Source: Pinirhizobacter sp036499745 (lineage in GTDB: Bacteria > Pseudomonadota > Gammaproteobacteria > Xanthomonadales > Rhodanobacteraceae). From it: a DNA stretch of 64,000 bases. A program made the position numbers and the translations under genes. The DNA is taken from positions 48,974-112,973 of the forward strand of contig NZ_DASYDG010000032.1 of NCBI RefSeq assembly GCF_036499745.1, given 5' to 3'. The notes under the pieces are model-generated. The model was not told the DNA's origin and ran no database searches. It worked only from the letters and a program-made list of their open reading frames with translations. Shown here in pieces: positions 54,558 to 63,600 of the stretch (its first letter is position 1; each line of letters starts with the position of its first letter).

Positions 54558-56213
54558 ATGGCAAAAGGTTCCGACTTACTGGTTGCCGCGCTCGAGAACG
54601 AAGGTGTCGAGCGCATCTATGGAATTCCCGGTGAGGAGAACCTGGACTTCGTCGAGTCGCTGCGGGCGTCGAAGATCGAGCTGGTGCTCACCCGCCATGA
54701 GCAAGCCGCGGCTTTCATGGCTGCCACGGAAGGCCGGCTTACCGGTCATCCCGGCGTGTGCCTTTCCACGCTTGGACCGGGCGCGCTGAATTTCACCACC
54801 GGTGCGGCCTACGCGCATCTGGGCGCGATGCCCATGCTGATCATCACGGGGCAAAAACCGATCAAGAGCGCGCGGCAGGCCCGCTTCCAGATCGTCGATG
54901 TCGTGGCGGCCATGCGCCCGCTGACCAAGATGACGCGGCAGATCGTATCGGCAGCGTCGATCCCTGCGCTGGTCCGGGATGCCTTCCGCGTGGCAAGCGA
55001 AGAACGGCCCGGGCCGGTGCATCTGGAGCTGCCCGAAGACATTGCCGTGGAAGAAGCCGAGGCACCGCTGGTGCCGCCGCATCCGGTGGATAACCCCATC
55101 GCGGGCCCGGCTGCCATGGAGCGGGCCGCCGCGATGATCGCGAAGGCCGCCTGCCCCATCATCATGATCGGCGCCGCGGGTAACCGGCCGCGGCTTGTGG
55201 AGCCGCTCTCGGATTTCGTGGGTCGCTTGCAGATCCCGTTCTTCAATACACAAATGGGCAAGGGCGCCGTCACCGGCGGGTCGAACCTCTACCTGGGTAC
55301 GGCGGCGCTTTCCGAGCACGATTACATCCACGACGCGATCGAGCGGGCGGACCTGGTGATCGCCATCGGGCACGACACCGTGGAGAAGCCGCCGTTCCTG
55401 ATGGGCAGAATTACCGGCGGCCCGAAAGTCATCCATATCGGCTACCAACCCGCCCATGTGGAGCAGGTGTTCTATCCCGATGCCGAGCTCATCGGCGATA
55501 TCGGCGCCAATGTCACCGCACTGGCCGATCGCCTTGCCGGCCAGGTGAAAGCCGAACCAGACATGCTCGCCCTGCGCAAGCGCATCCTCGAACGCATCAA
55601 CGAAGGGGGCGACATTGCCTCGTTTCCGGTCGTTCCGCAGCGCATCGTGCGCGATGTCCGCCAGGCGATGCCCGAAGATGGCATCGTCTGCCTGGATAAC
55701 GGCATGTACAAGATCTGGTTCGCGCGAAGCTATCGCACGCATGTCGCCAATACCCTGCTGCTGGACAACGCACTGGCCACGATGGGTGCGGGCCTTCCCT
55801 CGGCCATGGCGGCGAAGATACTCAATCCGCATCGAAAGGTCATGGCGGTCTGCGGCGACGGCGGCTTCATGATGAACAGCCAGGAACTGGAGACAGCCGT
55901 GCGCCTGGGTCTCGACCTGGTGGTTCTCATCATTGAAGACCACGCCTACGGCATGATTCGCTGGAAGCAGGCGGTGGATAGTTTCCCGGACTTCGGCATG
56001 GCCTTCGGCAATCCCGACTTCGAACTGTATGCCAGGGCCTATGGTGCGCACGGACATCGCATTGAGTCTGTCGATGCGCTGTTGCCGACGCTCAAGTCCG
56101 CGCTCGACGCCGGCGGCGTGCACCTGATCACGGTGCCGGTGGACTACCGCGAAAACACCCGCGTATTCATTGAGGAACTGGGCAACCAGCCACGGCACAT
56201 CGAATCGCATTGA
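54558..56213 (+). CDS. Thiamine-diphosphate enzyme annotated-as acetolactate synthase large subunit type; possible 2-oxo-acid decarboxylase
   Basis: The 551-aa protein has the three-domain fold of TPP enzymes. The PYR domain has catalytic E48 in TRHEQAAAFMA and CLSTLGPGALNF, and a central domain follows. The PP domain has the cofactor motif CGDGGFMMNSQELETA, but IIEDHAYGMIRWKQ where most relatives have NN-x-x-YG. No regulatory ilvN small subunit is present, and the neighbour is a gabD-type dehydrogenase rather than ilvC, so anabolic acetolactate synthesis is unlikely. In Synechococcus PCC 7002 a protein annotated this way next to a succinic semialdehyde dehydrogenase is a 2-oxoglutarate decarboxylase. 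The same role is an attractive inference here; other 2-oxo acids are possible. Confidence 0.85.
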   Translation: MAKGSDLLVAALENEGVERIYGIPGEENLDFVESLRASKIELVLTRHEQAAAFMAATEGRLTGHPGVCLSTLGPGALNFTTGAAYAHLGAMPMLIITGQKPIKSARQARFQIVDVVAAMRPLTKMTRQIVSAASIPALVRDAFRVASEERPGPVHLELPEDIAVEEAEAPLVPPHPVDNPIAGPAAMERAAAMIAKAACPIIMIGAAGNRPRLVEPLSDFVGRLQIPFFNTQMGKGAVTGGSNLYLGTAALSEHDYIHDAIERADLVIAIGHDTVEKPPFLMGRITGGPKVIHIGYQPAHVEQVFYPDAELIGDIGANVTALADRLAGQVKAEPDMLALRKRILERINEGGDIASFPVVPQRIVRDVRQAMPEDGIVCLDNGMYKIWFARSYRTHVANTLLLDNALATMGAGLPSAMAAKILNPHRKVMAVCGDGGFMMNSQELETAVRLGLDLVVLIIEDHAYGMIRWKQAVDSFPDFGMAFGNPDFELYARAYGAHGHRIESVDALLPTLKSALDAGGVHLITVPVDYRENTRVFIEELGNQPRHIESH

Positions 56214-56250
56214 CGGCATGCCGTCCCCAACATCCACATCGAGCACCATC

Positions 56251-57732
56251 ATGAACCAGCGGCTGTCGCTGCAAAACCCGGCCCTCCTGGCCCAGGCCAA
56301 CTACATCGGCGGCCGGTGGATAGCTGCCGGGCCCACGGGAACGGAAGTCACCGATCCGTCCACTGGCCAGGTCATCGGCAAGGTCCCTTACGCCGGTGCC
56401 GACGAAGCTCGCGCCGCCATTGACGCCGCGCATGATGCTTTTCCTGCCTGGCGCGCCACGACGGCGAGCGAGCGCTCAACGCTCCTGCGCCGCCTGGCTG
56501 CCCTGATCACCGAAAACACCGAAGACCTGGCGCGCATCCTCACCAGCGAACAGGGCAAGTCGCTGCGCGAAGCCCGAGGCGAAATCGGCATGTCGGCAGC
56601 CTACATCCTGTGGTTTGCTGAAGAAGGGCGCCGCACTTACGGCGACATCATTCCCTCGCCATGGAAAGACCACCGGATACTGGTCACCAAAGAGCCGGTG
56701 GGCGTGGTGGCGGCCATCACGCCCTGGAACTTCCCTTCGTCGATGATTGCCCGGAAGCTTGGGCCAGCACTGGCGGCCGGATGCACCCTGGTGATCAAGC
56801 CCGCACCGCAAACGCCGCTGTCGGCGCTCGCATGGGGTGTGCTATGCGAAGAGGCGGGCATTCCCGCGGGCGTGGTCAATATCATCACCGGTGATGCCAT
56901 CGCCATCGGCGGCGAGCTTACCGGCAGCCCCAAGGTCAGGAAGATTACCTTCACCGGCTCAACCGCCGTCGGCAAGCTCCTGCTCGCCCAGGCGGCCCGC
57001 ACGGTAAAGAAGGTATCGATGGAACTGGGAGGGAATGCGCCTTTTATCGTCTTTGATGATGCGGACCTGGAAAGCGCGGTGCAGGGTGCGGTGGCTTCGA
57101 AGTACCGCAACTCGGGCCAGACCTGCGTTTGCACCAATCGATTTCTCGTGCAGGAAGGAATTTACGACGCATTCGCCCGCCGGCTGGCTGAAGTGGTCGG
57201 CGAGCTCAAAGTGGGCGATGGCTTTGAAGCGGATGTCGACAATGGCCCGTTGATCGATACAGCCGCCATCGACAAGGTCGAGGAACATCTTCGTGATGCC
57301 TCGTCCCGGGGTGCAAGGGTTATCGCGGGTGGGAAGCGGCACGCTCTGGGCGGTACATTCTTCGAACCCACGGTGTTGCTCGACGTCACTCCGGAGATGG
57401 CGGTGGCCCGCGAGGAAACGTTTGGACCGATCGCACCCCTGTTTCGATTCAAAGACGAAGCACAGGCGATCCAGATGGCCAATAGCACGGAGTCTGGCCT
57501 CGCCAGCTATCTCTATACCCAGGACCTGGGTCGCATCTTCCGAGTGTCGTCCGCGCTCGAATACGGCATGGTCGGTATCAACGAGGGACTGATCACGACC
57601 GAAGTCGCGCCGTTCGGCGGTGTGAAGGAGTCGGGCCTGGGCCGCGAAGGCTCCCACCAGGGTATCGAGGACTATCTCGACACCAAGTACCTGTGTATCG
57701 GCGGGCTGGGGATGAAATCCCACGCGGCGTGA
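56251..57732 (+). CDS. gabD: NADP-type succinate-semialdehyde dehydrogenase
   Basis: The 493-aa aldehyde dehydrogenase is close to E. coli GabD over its whole length. Shared segments include WFAEEGRRTYGDIIP, AAITPWNFPSSMIARK, FTGSTAVGKLL, SMELGGNAPFIVFDDADL (E258), GQTCVCTNRF (catalytic C292, with the neighbouring redox Cys) and APFGGVKESGLGREGSHQGI. Start is taken at ATG 56251 (MNQRLSLQNPALLAQ); an ATG at 56218 is possible. It lies 37 bp after the TPP enzyme. It would oxidise succinic semialdehyde to succinate, but no GABA transaminase or permease is nearby, so the aldehyde probably comes from the upstream enzyme. Confidence 0.93.
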   Translation: MNQRLSLQNPALLAQANYIGGRWIAAGPTGTEVTDPSTGQVIGKVPYAGADEARAAIDAAHDAFPAWRATTASERSTLLRRLAALITENTEDLARILTSEQGKSLREARGEIGMSAAYILWFAEEGRRTYGDIIPSPWKDHRILVTKEPVGVVAAITPWNFPSSMIARKLGPALAAGCTLVIKPAPQTPLSALAWGVLCEEAGIPAGVVNIITGDAIAIGGELTGSPKVRKITFTGSTAVGKLLLAQAARTVKKVSMELGGNAPFIVFDDADLESAVQGAVASKYRNSGQTCVCTNRFLVQEGIYDAFARRLAEVVGELKVGDGFEADVDNGPLIDTAAIDKVEEHLRDASSRGARVIAGGKRHALGGTFFEPTVLLDVTPEMAVAREETFGPIAPLFRFKDEAQAIQMANSTESGLASYLYTQDLGRIFRVSSALEYGMVGINEGLITTEVAPFGGVKESGLGREGSHQGIEDYLDTKYLCIGGLGMKSHAA

Positions 57733-57754
57733 AGGCGCCATCGGCCCACGGGCC

Positions 57755-58693
57755 CTAGGCCCGCAGGATGAATCCGGGCAGGCCGGTTTCGACCACGTCG
57801 TTGAAGCGGACCCGGGTGGTAATCGCGTGCCGTATGTCCTGCAAGGCGTCGGCGGGAAGGTCGGTTATGTCGAAGTTTTCCCGGATGCGTCCAGGGTTGG
57901 TGGACGTGGTCAGGAAGGCCGAGCCCCGCTGCAGGGCCCAGGCAAGTGCAACCTGTGCCGGTGTCTTGCCCACGCGCTGCGCAATATCGGTGATCACCGG
58001 GTCGTTCAATACGCTCGGTTGCATGCCGTGGCCCAGTGGCGCAAACGCCAAAAACACAATGTCATGCTGGGCACAGAAGTCCAGCAAATCCCACTCGGGC
58101 AGGTACGGATGGCATTCCACCTGCACCACGGCCGGCTTGATGCGCGCCGCCGCATAGATTTCCTTCACCCTGTCAAGGCGCACATCGGAAAGGCCGATGT
58201 ACCTGCACTTCCCCTCATCGACCAAGCGCTCCATCGCCTGCCATGTCTGCAGCAAGGTTACCCCCGGGTCGTAGAGCGGCTGGCCGTCTTCGCCCCGCGG
58301 ATACTGTTCGTCGCCAGGCTGGAAGGCAAAGGGTGTATGGATCAGGTAGCCATCGACGTCATCGAGTTGCAAGCGGCGGAGGCTCGCCTCAAGCGCCGGC
58401 CCGACCCGCTCCGGACGATGGTTGTTGTTCCACAACTTCGTGGTCACGAACATCTCTTCACGCCGCACAATGCCTTCGGCAAAGGACTCCTGCAACGCGG
58501 CCCCGACCACCTCTTCATTGCGATAGGCTTCGGCCGCATCGATGTGCCGGTAGCCCACCTCCAAGGCCACCTTGATGGCCCTCCTGGCGGCGACGGGATC
58601 GGCAATCAACGTGCCGAAGCCAACCGCCGGAATGCTTCCCTTCCCTCCGGCAAGCGGAATGGTGGTGTCATTGAGCGCGCGGGAAGGATTCAT
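57755..58693 (-). CDS. Aldo/keto reductase
   Basis: The 312-aa NADPH-dependent reductase has the catalytic tetrad context. This comprises D and Y in YRHIDAAEAYRNEEVVG, K in VTTKLWNNNH and H in YLIHTPFAFQ. WALQRGSAFLTTSTNPGRI is the cofactor-binding end of the barrel. Start at ATG 58693 is supported by GGAG eight bases upstream. It is convergent with gabD (22 bp between stops) and divergent from tetR, with the tetR operator in the shared upstream region. Reduction of the aldehyde made by the TPP enzyme would be a sensible counterpart to its oxidation, but this is inference. Confidence 0.92.
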   Translation of the reverse strand: MNPSRALNDTTIPLAGGKGSIPAVGFGTLIADPVAARRAIKVALEVGYRHIDAAEAYRNEEVVGAALQESFAEGIVRREEMFVTTKLWNNNHRPERVGPALEASLRRLQLDDVDGYLIHTPFAFQPGDEQYPRGEDGQPLYDPGVTLLQTWQAMERLVDEGKCRYIGLSDVRLDRVKEIYAAARIKPAVVQVECHPYLPEWDLLDFCAQHDIVFLAFAPLGHGMQPSVLNDPVITDIAQRVGKTPAQVALAWALQRGSAFLTTSTNPGRIRENFDITDLPADALQDIRHAITTRVRFNDVVETGLPGFILRA

Positions 58694-58809
58694 CGGAAGT
58701 ACTCCGTGGGGGCCAGAGTCAACCACCGAATGTACTCCGGGCGACAAGTCGACGCTTGCCGGGCATTGGACGGCTATTTATCAAGCGCTGCAGGCGGCCT
58801 TCACGGCAC

Positions 58810-58838
58810 TTGATTTTGTACCGGTTCGGATAATATTC
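58810..58838 (+). promoter_or_regulatory. tetR promoter with overlapping operator
   Basis: TTTTGTACCG-GT-TCGGATA continuing to 58838 matches the site at 54139-54162 at 22 of 25 positions. It contains a -10 TAATAT (58831-58836); the -35 is TTGATT at 58810 with a short 15-base spacer or ACTTGA with 17. The arrangement indicates autoregulation of the TetR gene that starts at 58865. Confidence 0.7.
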
Positions 58839-58864
58839 TGGCAAAAACGCGGGGTCAAGTTTTT

Positions 58865-59494
58865 ATGCGCGATGGCACGAAAGAAGACAAGGCGGCCAGT
58901 AAACCGCGAGGACGCCCACGCGCCTATGAGCCCGGGATCGCCCTGCGACGGGCGGGCGATGCCTTCTGGAAGGCCGGTTATTCAGGGACGTCGCTTGATG
59001 ACATCACGGCGGCGACGGGCATGAACCGACCGAGCCTGCGCGCGGCATTCGGTGACAAGCACACGATTTACCTCAAGGCACTGGCCGATTATTGGGATCT
59101 CCAGTTCACCGCGATGCGCAAGGCTCTCGCCGGTGACCTGCGCCTGAAAGACTCTCTTGTCCGTGTCTATGACGCATCGCTGTCGATCTATTTTTCAGGC
59201 GATGGCCCCGCACGCGGATGTTTCGTGGTGGGGACGGCCATCACCGAGGCTGTCGAAGATCCTGAGATCCAACGCATCATCATCGACGGCTTCCATACGC
59301 TGGACGCGGATTTCGAAGCGCGCCTGCGAGTGGCGCGCGACGCAGGGGAACTGAAGAAGGACGCCGACATTGCCGCGCTCGCGTTGCTCTGCACGGCGAC
59401 CATGCACACCATAGCCATGCGCGCCCGCGCCGGTGCGTCCCGGAAGGACCTGCGGAAGCTCGCGAAGAAGGCCGTGGGCGTGATCTGTGGATGA
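58865..59494 (+). CDS. TetR family transcriptional regulator
   Basis: The 209-aa protein has an N-terminal helix-turn-helix (ALRRAGDAFWKAGYSGTSLD, then ITAATGMNRPSLRAAFGDKHTIY) and an all-helical ligand domain with RGCFVVGTAITEAV. The segments FWKAGYSGTSLDDIT and GCFVVGTA are typical of the AcrR/YcdC-like subgroup. ATG 58865 lies about 29 bases after the -10 box. It is divergent from the aldo/keto reductase and its upstream operator is nearly identical to that of the TPP-enzyme operon, making it the probable local repressor. The ligand is unknown; an aldehyde or 2-oxo acid would fit. Confidence 0.92.
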   Translation: MRDGTKEDKAASKPRGRPRAYEPGIALRRAGDAFWKAGYSGTSLDDITAATGMNRPSLRAAFGDKHTIYLKALADYWDLQFTAMRKALAGDLRLKDSLVRVYDASLSIYFSGDGPARGCFVVGTAITEAVEDPEIQRIIIDGFHTLDADFEARLRVARDAGELKKDADIAALALLCTATMHTIAMRARAGASRKDLRKLAKKAVGVICG

Positions 59495-59984
59495 CATCAT
59501 TGCCCCGAAGCTTTCGGTACTGTTCTGCGGCATCAACCCCGGATTGCTGGCAGCGGCTACGGGACATCATTTTGCTGGTCGGGCAAATCGTTTCTGGCGC
59601 GTTGTCCACCTGGCCGGCTTCACCCCGGAGGAGATCCGGCCTGAAGATGACCAGCGGATACTTCAATACGATTTCGGCCTGACCACGGTGGTTGAGCGGC
59701 CGACCGCCGGGGCCGACGAGCTGTTGCTCGAGGATTTCACTTCTGCCGCTACCCGATTCAAGCAGAAGATCAGGCGCTACTCGCCTCGTTTCGTCGCCTT
59801 CCTCGGCAAGATGGCCTACTCCGGGCTATCGGGGCAGCGACGTGTCGCCTGGGGATTGCAAACGGCAACGATCGAGGGCTCCGCCATTTGGGTACTGCCC
59901 AACCCGAGCGGACGGAATCGTGCCTTTACGCTTAACCAGCTCGTCGATGCCTACCGGCAACTCCATCTGGCAGTGCGCGGCTAA
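59487..59984 (+). CDS. mug: G/U mismatch-specific DNA glycosylase Mug
   Basis: Mug removes uracil and ethenocytosine mispaired with guanine. The 165-aa product has the catalytic-loop motif GINPG (LFCGINPGLLAAATGHHFAG), NRFWRVVHLAGF, and the leucine-wedge motif LPNPSGRNRAF, aligning closely with E. coli Mug. It starts with GTG at 59487, overlapping the tetR stop by 8 bp, and so is translated from the tetR transcript. A functional link to the TetR cluster is not evident. Confidence 0.94.
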   Translation: MDDIIAPKLSVLFCGINPGLLAAATGHHFAGRANRFWRVVHLAGFTPEEIRPEDDQRILQYDFGLTTVVERPTAGADELLLEDFTSAATRFKQKIRRYSPRFVAFLGKMAYSGLSGQRRVAWGLQTATIEGSAIWVLPNPSGRNRAFTLNQLVDAYRQLHLAVRG

Positions 59985-60643
59985 AAATTCCCCGGGATAG
60001 GAAGCCGGCGCCGCACGAAGTGCCGCCAGGCAACTTTGGTCACTCGTACGCCGACAGAGCCGTCAATATTTTGACGATTCGCAAGTCAACTTCGCTCGCC
60101 GTGTCGTCGGGCGAGTTGTCTTGCGCGTGTTTTCGCAAAGCAGGACTTTGTTGAATCAGTGAGTTACTTCGTTTACATCGCCGGGCATGCTCATCCCACT
60201 CCAAGCTGGCATGCAACTGGCATGCAACTTCGGCGATCGCAATCACGGGTCCCTAGCGGACCGAACATGAATTTTTTTTTAAAGAATCGATTCTTAAGCG
60301 AGAAGCAGTTATCATTTTTAGTGATCTCGTTGTGCCTACGCAGCGAGGTTAATGCGTCAATTTGTGCTGAATCACAGCGACAGGGGCTGTTGACAGGAAG
60401 CTTTTATGGGGGGATGCGCATCAGCGCATCAGAACAGATGATCACCGGATAGGCATGCGCGCACGCAAAGTGCGGGTTTGAGTGCGGTCCGGCGATGCCG
60501 AAATAAGTACACGGTGTTTTTGCTCGCGCTTCGCGCGTGCTGTTCAACCCTCCAAGGCCATCCATCTGCTCATGTCGAACGGAACGAGCGGTGCACCCAT
60601 GCGTGCCGCTATCGACTTTTAAAATTTACGGACGGGTTGAGCC
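59985..60643. other. 659-bp gene-free, AT-rich upstream region of the exoprotein gene
   Basis: Only short, unsupported frames are present. Features seen are a tandem 11-bp repeat CTGGCATGCAA (60206-60216 and 60217-60227), a nine-T tract at 60272-60280, a perfect palindrome AAGAATCGATTCTT (60282-60295), TTGACA at 60390 without a good -10, and a 7-bp hairpin GATGCGC/GCGCATC (60413-60430). GC is clearly lower than in neighbours between about 60250 and 60410. The region probably controls the exoprotein gene. Confidence 0.6.
60207..60222 (+). promoter_or_regulatory. Sigma-54-like -24/-12 element
   Basis: TGGCATG-CAAC-TGGCA matches the sigma-54 pattern TGGCACG-N4-TTGCA with GG and GC exactly 10 bases apart; mismatches are one position in each element. 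It arises from the tandem 11-bp repeat, so chance is possible, and it lies over 400 bases upstream of the exoprotein start codon. Confidence 0.3.
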
Positions 60644-63600
60644 ATGAATCACATCTATCGCTTGTGCTGGAACCGCACTCTCTCCCAGTGGGTTCCTGCC
60701 TCGGAACTGGCCCATAGCAAGCACGGCGGCCCAACGCGCCGGCATGTGGTTGGCCACCGGGTGATGATGCTTTCACTGCTGTCGGCATCACTGGGCATGA
60801 CGGGCCTCGCGCACGCGGGCAACGCACCGACCGGCGGCCAGATCGTCGGCGGCTCGGGACAGATTCAACAATCGGCCAATACCACCACCATCCAGCAGAA
60901 CAGCCAGGTGCTGTCGCTGAACTGGCAGAACTTCGACATCGGCGCCAACCAGACCGTCAACTTCGTGCAGCCGGGCGCCAGCTCCATCGCGGTCAACCGC
61001 GTGCTGGGCAATACCGCCAGCGACATCCTCGGTAACCTCAACGCCAACGGCCAGGTGTGGCTGATCAACCCGAACGGCGTGCTGTTCGGCCAGGGCGCGC
61101 AAGTGAATGTCGGCGGCATCGTCGCCTCTACCCTGGACCTCGACGACGGCACGCTCGGCTCGGGTAGCGTTCGCTTTGCCGGTGACGGCAAGGGTAAGGT
61201 GGTCAACCAGGGCAGCATCAATGCCGCCAAGGGTGGCTATGTGGCCCTGGTCGGCAACCAGGTGTCCAACCAGGGCACGATCCGCGCCCAACTGGGCACG
61301 GTGGCGCTCGGTGGCGGCAGCGCCGTCACCCTGACCTTCAGCGACAATCACCTGCTGCACTTGCAGGTGGACAAGAGCACGCTCAATAACCTGGCGGAGA
61401 ACCGCCAGCTGATCGTCGCCGATGGCGGCCAGGTACTGATGTCCGCCGGCGCACGTGATTCGCTGCTGGCTAGTGCCGTCAACAACACCGGCACGGTACA
61501 GGCGCGCAGCGTGGAGGATCACGACGGCGTGATCACCCTGCTCGGCGGCATGGAAGCCGGCACCGTCAACGTCGGCGGCACGCTCGATGCCAGCGCCCCG
61601 AACGGCGGCAACGGCGGCCAGATCGAAACCTCGGCGGCTCATTTCAACCTGGCCAAGGACGCGAAGATCACCGCGTCGGCGCCGGCCGGCAAGGCTGGCA
61701 CCTGGCTGGTCGACCCGACCGACCTGACCATCGACGACGCGGCGGCCACGACGATCTCCAGCACGCTCAATGGCGGCACCAGTGTCGTGGAGCAGACCAC
61801 GGCGGGTGGCGCCAGTGGCACTGGCGTGCAGTCGACGGGTAACGGCGACATCAACGTCAATGCGGCGATCACCTGGAACAATGCCGTCGCCACGCTGGAA
61901 CTGGACGCGTTCCACGACATCAACGTCAACAAGGCCATCAGCGGTACCGGTGGCATCGTGATGAACGCCACCGGCGGCACCTTGACCATCGGCAATGCCG
62001 GGGGCCTGTCGGCCGGCACCGGCGCTACCCTCAACGCCAGCAAGTTCACCAACAATGCCGGCGTGAATGCGCTGGGCGCGAAGTGGAGCCTGTACACCGC
62101 CAATCCGTCGGGCAATGTACTCGGCGGCGTCACCCCGAACTTCATCCAGTACGGCACCAGCCTGGGCGGCAGCCTGCTGGGCACCGGCAACGGCCTGATC
62201 TACAGCACCGCTGCCTCGCTGCAGATCAGCGGCCTCACCGGTACGGTGAGCAAGGTCTACGACAATACCAACGCGGCCAGTTTCGCCGGCGGCAATTTCG
62301 TCGCTGGCGGCCTGCTCAACGGCGACAAGATCGCTTCGGCCACCGGCGGCACCTATGCCTCGGTCAATGCGGCCAACGGTATTTCGGTGACCTCGCCCGG
62401 TGCCATCGGCAACTTCGTCCTCACCGACAGCAGCGGCAACATTCCGGTGTTGGGCTATACGCTGGGTACCGGGCCGGTGACTGCGGCTGTCGGCCAGATC
62501 ACGCCGGCACAGCTGACCGCCAGCATTACCGGCACACCGACCAAGACCTACGACGGCACCACCACCGCCACGCTTGGTAGCGGCAATTACCAGATCGACG
62601 GCCTGGTCGGCGGGCAGACGATTACCGTCAACCAGCCCAATACGGTCGGCTATGTCAGCGCCGAAGCGGGCGCTGAGACGGTCAACGCCGGCTTCAAGGA
62701 CACCAACTTCATCGCCGGCATCGGCACGCTGCTGTCCAACTACATCCTGCCGACCGCCGCCACCGGCAACGGCATGATCAACAAAGCCAACGTGGTGCTG
62801 TCGGGCATCCTGGCCGACAGCAAGGTGTATGACGGCAACACGCTGGCAGGCCTTGACACCAGCAACCAGAACCTCTTCGGCATCATCGCCGGCGACATCG
62901 GCAATGTATCGCTGACACAAGGCACCGGCAGCTTCGGGTCGGCCAATGTCGGCAACAACATGGCGGTATCGCTCACCGGCTTCTCGCTGGTCGGCGGCAA
63001 GGCCAATGATTACAACCTGGTGCTGCCGGGCAGCCTGACGGCCAGCATCACGCCCAAGGCGCTGACCATCGCCGGCGTGACCGCGACCAGTCGCAACTAC
63101 GACGCGACCACCATCGACTTGCTCGGCTTCGGCGGAGCCGCGCTGCAGGGCGTGGTAGCCGGCGACGGCGTCACCCTGGATACCGGCAGCGCGGCCGGCA
63201 ACTTCGCTTCGCCCAACGTTGGCAATGGCATCGCGGTGACCGCCAGCGGCTTCGGGCTGGCCGGCGCGGGCGCGGGTAACTACACGCTGTCCCAGCCGAC
63301 GGGCCTGTCTGCCAACATCACGCCGGCACCGCTGATCATCTCCCTGATCGGCAACCCGACCAAGATCTACAACGGTACGACCACCGCCGACACCACGGCT
63401 GCAAACTGGCTGATCACCGGCTGGCAAGGCGGCCAGAGCGCGACGTTGGATCAGGTGTCGACGGCGAACTATTCCGGCCCCGACGCCGGCAACAACATCG
63501 GCGTGACCGCGACACTGGAAGCTCCCGACTTCCACACCGCGTCGGGCACGTTCATGTCCAACTACAGCTTTACGCCCACGGTGACGGGCACGGGCACGAT

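Noticed and set aside
60040..60246. A 68-codon minus-strand frame between mug and the exoprotein
   Set aside because: No ribosome site or hydrophobic/structured features; it overlaps the tandem repeat.
60451..60520. ACGCAAAG-containing stretch recalling a c-di-GMP (GEMM) riboswitch
   Set aside because: The tetraloop/receptor and the P1-P3 pairing arrangement are not present; only the short string matches.
60478..60717. A 79-codon frame overlapping the start of the exoprotein gene
   Set aside because: Different frame from the ESPR signal peptide, no ribosome site; the exoprotein start is much better supported.
60788..63535. A 915-codon open frame on the minus strand inside the exoprotein gene
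   Set aside because: It is a mirror of the repetitive, GC-biased coding of the plus-strand gene. The plus strand has ESPR, TPS and YDG signatures while the minus frame shows low-complexity sequence with no domain.
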